DNA from: Ptiloglossa arizonensis
Lineage: Eukaryota > Arthropoda > Insecta > Hymenoptera > Colletidae
Assembly: GCF_051014685.1 (NCBI RefSeq)
Contig: NW_027479399.1
Location: forward strand, 1 to 64,000
Direction: 5' to 3'
DNA: 64,000 nucleotides
Translations under genes and position numbers: made by a program
In this document: positions 9,788 through 22,324 of the stretch, one piece after another
How positions within the stretch are numbered: position 1 is the first letter of the stretch
Layout of the letters: every line of letters begins with the position of its first letter
Notes under the pieces: model-generated
Seen by the model: the letters and a program-made list of their open reading frames with translations, nothing else
What the model was told of the DNA's origin: nothing
The model's database searches: none

Positions 9788-12700
9788 TTGGAGATAAGAA
9801 ACGCTTTAGAAACTCAAAATTTTCGCAGTTCTGATGCTCGAAACGAATAACTAGAACGGCCCAGGGGAAAAGTGCGCATACCGTTGTAATCGGGCGAGTT
9901 TCTACTTTCAAATGCAACAGAAATTTTGCGGATTGATCAATCCGTTCGCGAGATATGACCGTTTGGATGTAAGAAACGCTTTAGAAACTCAAAATTTTCG
10001 CAGTTTTATGCTCGAAACGAATAACTAGAACGGCCCAGGGGAAAAGTGCGCATACCGTTGTAATCGGGCGAGTTTCTACTTTCAAATGCAACAGAAATTT
10101 TGCGGATTGGTCAATCCGTTCGCGAGATATGGCAGTTTGGAGGTAAGAAACGCTTGAGAAACTCAAAATTTTCGCAGTTATGATACTCGAAACGAATAAC
10201 TAGAACGGCCCAGGGGAAAAGTGCGCATACCGTTGTAATGGGGCGAGTTTCTACTTTCAAATGCAACAGAAATTTTGCGGATTGGTCAATCCGTTCGCGA
10301 GATATGGCAGTTTGGAGGTAAGAAACGCTTGAGAAACTCAAAATTTTCGCAGTTCTGGTGCTCGAAACGAATAACTGGAACGGTCTAGGGGAAAACTACA
10401 CATACCGTTGTAATCAGGCGAGTTTCTACTTTCAAATGCAACAGAAATTTTGCGGATTGGTCAATCCGTTCGCGAGATATGGCAGTTTGGAGGTAAGAAA
10501 CGCTTGAGAAACTCAAAATTTTCGCAGTTCTGGTGCTCGAAACGAATAACTGGAACGGTCTAGGGGAAAACTACACATACCGTTGTAATCAGGCGAGTTT
10601 CAACTTTCAAATGCAACAGAAATTTTGCGGATTGGTCAATCCGTTCGCGAGATATGGCAGTTTGGATGTAAGAAGCGCTTGAGAAACTCAAAATTTTCGC
10701 AGTTCTGATGCTCGAAACGAATAACTGGAACGGCCTAGGGGAAAACTACACATACCGTTGTAATCGGGCGAGTTTCCACTTTCAGATGCAACAGAAATTA
10801 TGCGGATTGGTCAATCAGTTCGCGAGATATGGCCGTTTGGATGTAAGAAACGCTTGAGAAACTCAAAATTTTCGCAGTTCTGATGCTCGAAACGAATAAC
10901 TAGAACGGCCTAGGGTAAAAGTGCGCATACCGTTGTAATCGGGCGAGTTTCTACTTTCAAATGCAACAGAAATTTTGCGGATTGATCAATCCGTTCGCGA
11001 GATATGGCAGTTTGGATATAAGAAACGCTTTAGAAACTCAAAATTTTCGCAGTTCTGATGCTCGAAACGATTAACTAGAACGGCCTAGGGGAAAAGTGCG
11101 CATACCGTTGTAATCGGGCGAGTTTCTACTTTCAGATGCAACAGAAATTTTGCGGATTGATCAATCCTTTCGCGAGATATGGCAGTTTGGAGATAAGAAA
11201 CGCTTTAGAAACTCAATATTTTCGCAGTTTTATGCTCGAAACGAATAACTAGAACGGCCCAGGGGAAAAGTGCGCATACCGTTGTAATCGGGCGAGTTTC
11301 TACTTTCAAATGCAACAGAAATTTTGCGGATTGGTCAAACCGTTCGCGAGATATGGCAGTTTGGATGTAAGAAACGCTTGAGAAACTCAAAATTTTCGCA
11401 GTTCTGGTGCTCGAAACGAATAACTGGAACGGTCTAGGGGAAAACTACACATACCGTTGTAATCAGGCGAGTTTGTACTTTCAAATGCAACAGAAATTTT
11501 GCGGATTGGTCAATCCGTTCGCGAGATATGGCAGTTTGGAGGTAAGAAGCGCTTGAGAAACTCAAAATTTTCGCAGTTCTGATGCTCGAAACGAATAACT
11601 GGAACGGCCTAGGGGAAAACTACACATACCGTTGTAATCGGGCGAGTTTCTACTTTCAGATGCAACAGAAATTATGCGGATTGGTCAATCAGTTCGCGAG
11701 ATATGGCCGTTTGGATGTAAGAAACGCTTGAGAAACTCAAAATTTTCGCAGTTCTGATGCTCGAAACGAATAACTAGAACGGCCTAGGGTAAAAGTGCGC
11801 ATACCGTTGTAATCGGGCGAGTTTCTACTTTCAGAAGCAACAGAAATTTTGCGTATTGGTCAATCCGTTCGCGAGATTTGACCGTTTGGATGTAAGAAAC
11901 GCTTGAGAAACTCAAAATTTTCGCAGTTCTGATGCTCGAAACGAATAACTAGAACGGCCTAGGGGAAAAGTGCGCATACCGTTGTAATCGGGCGAGTTTC
12001 TACTTTCAGATGCAACAGAAATTTTGCGGATTCATCAATCCGTTCGCGAGATATGGCAGTTTGGATATAAGAAACGCTTTAGAAACTCAAAATTTTCGGA
12101 GTTTTATGCTCGAAACGAATAACTAGAACGGCCCAGGGGAAAAGTGCGCATACCGTTGTAATCGGGCGAGTTTCTACTTTCAAATGCAACAGAAATTTTG
12201 CGGATTGGTCAATCCGTTCGCGAGATATGGCAGTTTGGAGGTAAGAAACGCTTGAGAAACTCAAAATTTTCGCAGTTCTGGTGCTCGAAACGAATAACTG
12301 GAACGGTCTAGGGGAAAACTACACATACCGTTGTAATCAGGCGAGTTTCTACTTTCAAATGCAACAGAAATTTTGCGGATTGGTCAATCCGTTCGCGAGA
12401 TATGGCAGTTTGGAGGTAAGAAACGCTTGAGAAACTCAAAATTTTCGCAGTTCTGGTGCTCGAAACGAATAACTGGAACGGTCTAGGGGAAAACTACACA
12501 TACCGTTGTAATCAGGCGAGTTTCTACTTTCAAATGCAACAGAAATTTTGCGGATTGGTCAATCCGTTCGCGAGATATGGCAGTTTGGAGGTAAGAAGCG
12601 CTTGAGAAACTCAAAATTTTCGCAGTTCTGATGCTCGAAACGAATAACTGGAACGGCCTAGGGGAAAACTACACATACCGTTGTAATCGGGCGAGTTTCC

Positions 12701-13110
12701 ACTTTCAGATGCAACAGAAATTATGCGGATTGGTCAATCAGTTCGCGAGATATGGCCGTTTGGATGTAAGAAACGCTTGAGAAACTCAAAATTTTCGCAG
12801 TTCTGATGCTCGAAACGAATAACTAGAACGGCCCAGGGGAAAAGTGCGCATACCGTTGTAATCGGGCGAGTTTCTACCTTCAGATGCAGCAGAAATTATG
12901 CGGATTGGTCAATCAGTTCGCGAGATATGGCCGTTTGGATGTAAGAAACGCTTGAGAAACTCAAAATTTTCGCAGTTCTGATGCTCGAAACGAATAACTA
13001 GAACGGCCCAGGGGAAAAGTGCGCATACCGTTGTAATCGGGCGAGTTTCTACTTTCAAATGCAACAGAAATTTTGCGGATTGATCAATCCGTTCGCGAGA
13101 TATGGCAGTT
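9788..13110 (+). repeat. 20-monomer HOR, copy 2, shortened to 19 monomers
   Basis: Near-identical to copy 1 over about 3 kb (9,788-12,833), then shifted by one monomer. The shift lies where copy 1 reads CCTAGGGT and this copy reads CCCAGGGG, at about 12,833. The simplest reading is a one-monomer loss by misaligned exchange in register. Beyond about 13.1 kb the order no longer follows the start of copy 2. Confidence 0.9.
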
Positions 13111-16100
13111 TGGAGATAAGAAACGCTTTAGAAACTCAAAATTTTCGCAGTTCTGATGCTCGAAACGAATAACTAGAACGGCCCAGGGGAAAAGTGCGCA
13201 TACCGTTGTAATCGGGCGAGTTTCTACTTTCAAATGCAACAGAAATTTTGCGGATTGATCAATCCGTTCGCGAGATATGGCAGTTTGGAGATAAGAAACG
13301 CTTTAGAAACTCAAAATTTTCGGAGTTTTATGCTCGAAACGAATAACTAGAACGGCCCAGGGGAAAAGTGCTCCGACCGTTGTAATCGGGCGAGTTTCTA
13401 CTTTCAAATGCAACAGAAATTTTGCGGATTGGTCAATCCGTTCGCGAGATATGGCAGTTTCGAGGTAAGAAACGCTTGAGAAACTCAAAATTTTCGCAGT
13501 TCTGGTGCTCGAAACGAATGACTGGAACGGTCTAGGGGAAAACTACACACACCGTTTTAATCAGGCGAGTTTCTACTTTCAAATGCAACAGAAATTTTGC
13601 GGATTGGTCAATCCATTCGCGAGATATGGCAGTTTGGAGGTAAGAAGCGCTTGAGAAACTCAAAATTTTCGCAGTTCTGATGCTCGAAACGAATAACTGG
13701 AACGGCCTAGGGGAAAACTACACATACCGTTGTAATCGGGCGAGTTTCCACTTTCAGATGCAACAGAAATTATGCGGATTGGTCAATCAGTTCGCGAGAT
13801 ATGGCCGTTTGGATGTAAGAAACGCTTGAGAAACTCAAAATTTTCGCAGTTCTGATGCTCGAAACGAATAACTAGAACGGCCTAGGGTAAAAGTGCCCAT
13901 ACCGTTGTAATCGGGCGAGTTTCTACTTTCAGAAGCAACAGAAATTTTGCGGATTGGTCAATCCGTTCGCGAGATATGACCGTTTGGATGTAAGAAACGC
14001 TTGAGAAACTCAAAATTTTCGCAGTTCTGATGCTCGAAACGAATAACTAGAACGGCCTAGGGTAAAAGTGCCCATACCGTTGTAATCGGGCGAGTTTCTA
14101 CTTTCAAATGCAACAGAAATTTTGCGGATTGGTCAATCCGTTCGCGAGATATGGCAGTTTGGAGGTAAGAAACGCTTGAGAAAATCAAAATTTTCGCAGT
14201 TCTGGTGCTCGAAACGAATAACTGGAACGGTCTAGGGGAAGACTACACATACCGTTGTAATCAGGCGAGTTTCTAGTTTCAAATGCAACAGAAATTTTGC
14301 GGATTGATCAATCCGTTCGCGAGATATGGCAGTTTGGAGGTAAGAAACGCTTGAGAAACTCAAAATTTTCGCAGTTCTGGTGCTCGAAACGAATAACTGG
14401 AACGGTCTAGGGGAAAACTACACATACCGTTGTAATCAGGCGAGTTTCTACTTTCAAATGCAACAGAAATTTTGCGGATTGGTCAATCCGTTCGCGAGAT
14501 ATGGCAGTTTGGAGGTAAGAAACGCTTGAGAAAATCAAAATTTTCGCAGTTCTGATGCTCGAAACGAATAACTGGAACGGCCTAGGGGAAAACAACACAT
14601 ACCGTTGTAATCGGGCGAGTTTCCACTTTCAGATGCAACAGAAATAATGTGGATTGGTCAATCAGTTCGCGAGATATGGCCGTTTGGATGTAAGAAACGC
14701 TTGAGAAACTCAAAATTTTCGCAGTTCTGATGCTCGAAACGAATAACTAGAACGGCCTTGGGTAAAAGTGCGCATACCGTTGTAATCGGGCGAGTTTCTA
14801 CTTTCAGAAGCAACAGAAATTTTGCGGATTGGTCAATCCGTTCGCGAGATATGGCAGTTTGGAGGTAAGAAACGCTTGAGAAACTCAAAATTTTCGCAAT
14901 TCTGATGCTCGAAACGAATGACTAGAACGGCCTAGGGGAGAAGTACGCATACCGTTGTAATCGGGCGAGTTTCTACTTTCAGATGCAACAGAAATCATGC
15001 GGATTGGTCAATCCGTTCGCGAGATATGGCAGTTTGGAGGTAATAAACGCTTGAGAAAATCAAAATTTTCGCAGTTCTGGTGCTCGAAACGAATAACTGG
15101 AACGGTCTAGGGGAAGACTACACATACCGTTGTAATCAGGCGAGTTTCTAGTTTCAAATGCAACAGAAATTTTGCGGATTGATCAATCCGTTCGCGAGAT
15201 ATGGCAGTTTGGAGGTAAGAAACGCTTGAGAAACTCAAAATTTTCGCAGTTCTGGTGCTCGAAACGAATAACTGGAACGGTCTAGGGGAAAACTACACAT
15301 ACCGTTGTAATCAGGCGAGTTTCTACTTTCAAATGCAACAGAAATTTTGCGGATTGGTCAATCCGTTCGCGAGATATGGCAGTTTGGAGGTAAGAAACGC
15401 TTGAGAAAATCAAAATTTTCGCAGTTCTGATGCTCGAAACGAATAACTGGAACGGCCTAGGGGAAAACTACACATACCGTTGTAATCGGGCGAGTTTCTA
15501 CTTTCAGAAGCAACAGAAATTTTGCGGATTGGTCAATCCGTTCGCGAGATATGGCAGTTTGGAGGTAAGAAACGCTTGAGAAACTCAAAATTTTCGCAAT
15601 TCTGATGCTCGAAACGAATGACTAGAACGGCCTAGGGGAGAAGTACGCATACCGTTGTAATCGGGCGAGTTTCTACTTTCAGATGCAACAGAAATCATGC
15701 GGATTGGTCAATCCGTTCGCGAGATATGACCGTTTGGATGTAAGAAACACTTGAGAAACTCAAAATTTTCGCAGTTCTGATGCTCGAAACGAATAACTAG
15801 AACGGCCTAGGGGAAAAGTGCGCATACCGTTGTAATCGGGCGAGTTTCTACTTTCAGATGCAACAGAAATTTTGCGGATTGATCAATCCGTTCGCGAGAT
15901 ATGGCAGTTTGGAGGTAAGTAACGCTTGAGAAACTCAAAATTTTCGCAGTTCTGGTGCTCGAAACGAATAACTAGAACGGCCCAGGGGAAAAGTGCGCAT
16001 ACCGTTGTAATCGGGCGAGATTCTACTTTCAAATGCAACAGAAATTTTGCGGATTGGTCAATCCGTTCGCGAGATATGGCAGTTTGGAGGTAAGAAACGC

Positions 16101-17431
16101 TTGAGAAGCTCAAAATTTTCGCAGTTCTGGTGCTCGAAACGAATAACTGGAACGGTCTAGGGGAAAACTACACATACCGTTGTAATCAGGCGAGTTTCTA
16201 CTTTCAAATGCAACAGAAATTTTCCGGATTGGTCAATCCGTTCGCGAGATATGGCAGTTTGGAGGTAAGAAGCGCTTGAGAAACTCAAAATTTTCGCAGT
16301 TCTGATGCTCGAAACGAATAACTGGAACGGCCTAGGGGAAAACTACACATACCGTTGTAATCAGGCGAGTTTCTACTTTCAAATGCAACAGAAATTTTGC
16401 GGATTGGTCAATCAGTTCGCGAGATATGGCCGTTTGGATGTAAGAAACGCTTGAGAAACTCAAAATTTTCGCAGTTCTGATGCTCGAAACGAATAACTAG
16501 AACGGCCTAGGGTAAAAGTGCGCATACCGTTGTAATCGGGCGAGTTTCTACTTTCAGAAGCAACAGAAATTTTGCGGATTGATCAATCCGTTCGCGAGAT
16601 ATGGCAGTTTGGAGATAAGAAACGCTTTAGAAACTCAAAATTTTCGCAGTTTTATGCTCGAAACGAATAACTAGAACGGCCCAGGGGAAAAGTGCGCATA
16701 CCGTTGTAATCGGGCGTGTTTCTACTTTCAAATGCAACAGAAATTTTGCGGATTGGTCAATCCGTTCGCGAGATATGGCAGTTTGGAGGTAAGAAACGCT
16801 TGAGAAACTCAAAATTTTCGCAGTTCTGATGCTCGAAACGAATAACTGGAACGGCCTAGGGGAAAACTACACATACCGTTGTAATCGGGCGAGTTTCTAC
16901 TTTCAGAAGCAACAGAAATTTTGCGGATTGGTCAATCCGTTCGCGAGATATGGCAGTTTGGAGGTAAGAAACGCTTGAGAAACTCAAAATTTTCGCAATT
17001 CTGATGCTCGAAACGAATGACTAGAACGGCCTAGGGGAGAAGTGCGCATACCGTTGTAATCGGGCGAGATTCTACTTTCAAATGCAACAGAAATTTTGCG
17101 GATTGGTCAATCCGTTCGCGAGATATGGCAGTTTGGAGGTAATAAACGCTTGAGAAGCTCAAAATTTTCGCAGTTCTGGTGCTCGAAACGAATAACTGGA
17201 ACGGTCTAGGGGAAAACTACACATACCGTTGTAATCAGGCGAGTTTCTACTTTCAAATGCAACAGAAATTTTGCGGATTGATCAATCCGTTCGCGAGATA
17301 TTGCAGTTTGGAGATAAGAAACGCTTTAGAAACTCAAAATTTTCGCAGTTTTATGCTCGAAACGAATAACTAGAACGGCCCAGGGGAAAAGTGCGCATAC
17401 CGTTGTAATCGGGCGAGTTTCTACTTTCAAA
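13111..17431 (+). repeat. Mosaic block with a 5-monomer repeat
   Basis: About 14,126-14,590 recurs at about 15,001-15,465 (offset 875), marked by GGGAAGACTACAC and TTTCTAGTTTC. The marker TTTCGCAATTCTG has GCAATT at about 14,897, 15,597 and 16,996, about 4 and 8 monomers apart. A private unit near 13,300-13,560 carries GTGCTCCGACCG and ACACACCGTTTTAATC. The block contains only satellite. Confidence 0.82.
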
Positions 17432-20400
17432 TGCAACAGAAATTTTGCGGATTGATCAATCCGTTCGCGAGATATGGCAGTTTGGAGATAAGAAACGCTT
17501 TAGAAACTCAAAATTTTCGGAGTTTTATGCTCGAAACGAATAACTAGAACGGCCCAGGGGAAAAGTGCGCATACCGTTGTAATCGGGCGAGTTTCTACTT
17601 TCAAATGCAACAGAAATTTTGCGGATTGGTCAGTCCGTTCGCGAGATATGGCAGTTTGGAGGTAAGAAACGTTTGAGAAACTCAAAATTTTCGCAGTTCT
17701 GGTGCTCGAAACGAATAACTGGAACGGCCTAGGGGAAAACTACACATACCGTTGTAATCAGGCGAGTTTCTACTTTCAAATGCAACAGAAATTTTGCGGA
17801 TTAGTCAATCCGTTCGCGAGATATGGCAGTTTGGAGGTAAGAAGCGCTTGAGAAACTCAAAATTTTCGCAGTTCTGATGCTCGAAACGAATAACTGGAAC
17901 GGCCTAGGGGAAAACTACACATACCGTTGTAATCGGGCGAGTTTCCACTTTCAGATGCAACAGTAATTATGCGGATTGGTCAATCAGTTCGCGAGATATG
18001 GCCGTTTGGATGTAAGAAACGCTTGAGAAACTCAAAATTTTCGCAGTTCTGATGCTCGAAACGAATAACTAGAACGGCCTAGGGTAAAAGTGCGCATACC
18101 GTTGTAATCGGGCGAGTTTCTACTTTCAGAAGCAACAGAAATGTTGCGGATTGGTCAATCCGTTCGCGAGATATGGCAGTTTGGAGGTAAGAAACGCTTG
18201 AGAAACTCAAAATTTTCGCAGTTCTGATGCTCGAAACGAATGACTAGAACGGCCTAGGGGAGAAGTACGCATACCGTTGTAATCGGGCGAGTTTCTACTT
18301 TCAGATGCAACAGAAATCATGCGGATTGGTCAATCCGTTCGCGAGATATGACCGTTTGGATGTAAGAAACGCTTGAGAAACTCAAAATTTTCGCAGCTCT
18401 GATGCTCGAAACGAATAACTAGAACGGCCTAGGGGAAAAGTACGCATACCGTTGTAATCGGGCGAGTTTCTACTTTCAGATGCAACAGAAATTTTGCGGA
18501 TTGATCAATCCGTTCGCGAGATATGGCAGTTTGGAGATAAGAAACGCTTTACAAACACAAAATTTTCGCAGTTTTATGCTCGAAACGAATAACTAGAACG
18601 GCCCAGGGGAAAAGTGCGCATACCGTTGTAATCGGGCGAGGTTTTACTTTCAGATGCAACAGAAATCATGCGGATTGGTCAATCCGTTCGCGAGATATGA
18701 CCGTTTGGATGTAAGAAACGCTTGAGAAACTCAAAATTTTCGCAGTTCTGATGCTCGAAACGAATAACTGGAACGGCCTATGGGAAAACTACACATACCG
18801 TCGTAATCGGGCGAGTTTCTACTTTCAGATGCAACAGAAATTATGCGGATTGGTCAATCTGTTCGCGAGATATGGCCGTTTGGATGTAAGAAACGCTTGA
18901 GAAACTCAAAATTTTCGCAGTTCTGATGCTCGAAACGAATAACTAGAACGGCCTAGGGTAAAAGTGCGCATACCGTTGTAATCGGGCGAGTTTCTACTTT
19001 CAGAAGCAACAGAAATTTTGCGGATTGGACAATCCGTTCGCGAGATATGACCGATTGGATGTAAGAAACGCTTGAGAAACTCGAAATTTTCGCAGTTCTG
19101 ATGCTCGAAACGAATAACTAGAACGGCCTAGGGGAAAAGTGCGCATACCGTTGTAATCGGGCGAGTTTCTACTTTCAGATGCAACAGAAATTTTGCGGAT
19201 TCATCAATCCGTTCGCGAGATATGGCAGTTTGGAGATAAGAAACGTATTAGAAACTCAAAATTTTCGCAGTTTTATGCTCGAAACGAATAACTAGAACGG
19301 CCCACGGGAAAAGTGCGCATACCGTTGTAATCGGGCGAGTTTCTACTTTCAAATGCAACAGAAATTTTGCGGATTGGTCAATCCGTTCGCGAGATATGGC
19401 AGTTTGGAGGTAAGAAACGCTTGAGAAACTCAAAATTTTCGCAGTTCTGATGCTCGAAACGAATAACTAGAACGGCCCAGGGGAAAAGTGCGCATACCTT
19501 TGTAATCGGGCGAGTTTCTACTTTCAAATGCAACAGAAATTTTGCGGATTGATCAATCCGTTCGCGAGATATGGCAGTTTGGAGATAAGAAACGCTTGAG
19601 AAACTCAAAATTTTCGCAGTTCTGATGCTCGAAACGAATAACTAGAACGGCCCAGGGGAAAAGTGCGCATACCGTTGTAATCGGGCGAGTTTCTACTTTC
19701 AAATGCAACAGAAATTTTGCGGATTGATCAATCCGTTCGCGAGATATGGCAGTTTGGAGATAAGAAACGCTTGAGAAACTCAAAATTTTCGCAGTTTTAT
19801 GCTCGAAACGAATGACTAGAACGGCCCAGGGGAAAAGTGCGCATACCGTTGTAATCGGGCGAGGTTCTACTTTCAGATGCAACGGAAATTTTGCGGATTG
19901 GTCAATCCGTTCGCGAGATATGGCAGTTTGGAGGTAAGAAACGCTTGAGAAACTCAAAATTTTCGCAGTTCTGATGCTCGAAACGAATAACTGGAACGGC
20001 CTAGGGGAAAACTACACATACCGTTGTAATCGGGCGAGTTTCTACTTTCAGATGCAACAGAAATTATGCGGATTGGTCAATCAGTTCGCGAGATATGGCC
20101 GTTTGGATGTAAGAAACGCTTGAGAAACTCAAAATTTTCGCAGTTCTGATGCTCGAAACGAATAACTAGAACGGCCTAGGGTAAAAGTGCGCATACCGTT
20201 GTAATCGGGCGAGTTTCTACTTTCAGAAGCAACAGAAATTTTGCGGATTGGACAATCCGTTCGCGAGATATGACCGTTTGGATGTAGGAAACGCTTGAGA
20301 AACTCAAAATTTTCGCAGTTCTGATGCTCGAAACGAATAACTAGAACGGTCTAGGGGAAAAGTGCGCATACCGTTGTAATCGGGCGAGTTTCTACTTTCA

Positions 20401-22324
20401 GATGCAACAGAAATTATGCGGATTGGTCAATCAGTTCGCGAGATATGGCCGTTTGGATGTAAGAAACGCTTGAGAAACTCAAAATTTTCGCAGTTCTGAT
20501 GCTCGAAACGAATAACTAGAACGGCCTAGGGGAAAAGTGCGCATACCGTTGTAATCGGGCGAGTTTCTACTTTCAGATGCGACAGAAATTTTGCGGATTC
20601 ATCAATCCGTTCGCGAGATATTGCAGTTTGGAGATAAGAAACGCTTTAGAAACTCAAAATTTTCGGAGTTTTATGCTCGAAACGAATAACTAGAACGGCC
20701 CAGGGGAAAAGTGCGCATACCGTTGTAATCGGGCGAGTTTCTACTTTCAGATGCAACAGAAATTATGCGGATTGGTCAATCAGTTCGCGAGATATGGCCG
20801 TTTGGATGTAAGAAACGCTTGAGAAACTCAAAATTTTCGCAGTTCTGGTGCTCGAAACGAATAACTGGAACGGTCTAGGGGAAAACTACACATACCGTTG
20901 TAATCAGGCGAGTTTCTACTTTCAAATGCAACAGAAATTTTGCGGATTGGTCAATCCGTTCGCGAGATATGGCAGTTTGGAGGTAAGAAGCGCTTGAGAA
21001 ACTCAAAATTTTCGCAGTTCTGATGCTCGAAACGAATAACTGGAACGGCCTAGGGGAAAACTACACATACCGTTGTAATCAGGCGAGTTTCTACTTTCAG
21101 ATGCAACAGAAATTTTGCGGATTGATCAATCCGTTCGCGAGATATGGCAGTTTGGAGATAAGAAACGCTTTAGAAACTCAAAATTTTCGCAGTTTTATGC
21201 TCGAAACGAATAACTAGAACGGCCCAGGGGAAAAGTGCGCATAACGTTGTAATCGGGCGAGTTTCTACTTTCAAATGCAACAGAAATTTTGCGGATTGGT
21301 CAATCCCTTCGCGAGATATGGCAGTTTGGATGTAAGAAACGCTTGAGAAACTCAAAATTTTCGCAGTTCTGATGCTCGAAACGAATAACTGGAACGGCCT
21401 ATGGGAAAACTACACATACCGTCGTAATCGGGCGAGTTTCTACTTTCAGATGCAACAGAAATTATGCGGATTGGTCAATCAGTTCGCGAGATATGGCCGT
21501 TTGGATGTAAGAAACGCTTGAGAAACTCAAAATTTTCGCAGTTCTGATGCTCGAAACGAATAACTAGAACGGCCTAGGGTAAAAGTGCGCATACCGTTGT
21601 AATCGGGCGAGTTTCTACTTTCAGAAGCAACAGAAATTTTGCGGATTGGACAATCCGTTCGCGAGATATGACCGTTTGGATGTAAGAAACGCTTGAGAAA
21701 CTCAAAATTTTCGCAGTTCTGATGCTCGAAACGAATAACTAGAACGGCCTAGGGGAAAAGTGCGCATACCGTTGTAATCGGGCGAGTTTCTACTTTCAGA
21801 TGCAACAGAAATTTTGCGGATTCATCAATCCGTTCGCGAGATATGGCAGTTTGGAGATAAGAAACGTATTAGAAACTCAAAATTTTCGCAGTTTTATGCT
21901 CGAAACGAATAACTAGAACGGCCCACGGGAAAAGTGCGCATACCGTTGTAATCGGGCGAGTTTCTACTTTCAAATGCAACAGAAATTTTGCGGATTGGTC
22001 AATCCGTTCGCGAGATATGGCAGTTTGGAGGTAAGAAACGCTTGAGAAACTCAAAATTTTCGCAGTTCTGATGCTCGAAACGAATAACTAGAACGGCCCA
22101 GGGGAAAAGTGCGCATACCTTTGTAATCGGGCGAGTTTCTACTTTCAAATGCAACAGAAATTTTGCGGATTGATCAATCCGTTCGCGAGATATGGCAGTT
22201 TGGAGATAAGAAACGCTTGAGAAACTCAAAATTTTCGCAGTTCTGATGCTCGAAACGAATAACTAGAACGGCCCAGGGGAAAAGTGCGCATACCGTTGTA
22301 ATCGGGCGAGTTTCTACTTTCAGA
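17432..22324 (+). repeat. Large HOR, copy H1 (28 monomers, 4,893 bp)
   Basis: Near-identical to the sequence 4,893 bp downstream over about 4.4 kb. Shared rare variants include GGTCAGTCCG with AAACGTTTGAG, GCAACAGTAATTATG, CAGCTCTGATG, CTTTACAAACAC, CCTATGGG with ACCGTCG, AAACGTATTAG, and ATAACGTTG. I noticed only a few differences, for example GCAACGGAAAT near 19,880 against GCAACAG, and CCAGGGAAAAAG near 24,550 in H2. It also holds an internal duplication: about 18,720-19,700 matches 21,341-22,321 (offset 2,621, 15 monomers). Confidence 0.93.
18189..18363 (+). repeat. Representative monomer, subtype E
   Basis: A 175-bp unit with GAATGACTAGAAC (G for A), GGGGAGAAGTACGCAT, CAGATGC, AAATCATGCGG and the tail GACCGTTTGGATGT. 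It usually follows an A-like unit ending GGAGGT and precedes F. A derived form with ACCCTCGTAATC and GCGAGGTTC appears near 33.48, 35.93, 40.12 and 63.89 kb. The partial monomer that opens the window is also of this type. Confidence 0.83.
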
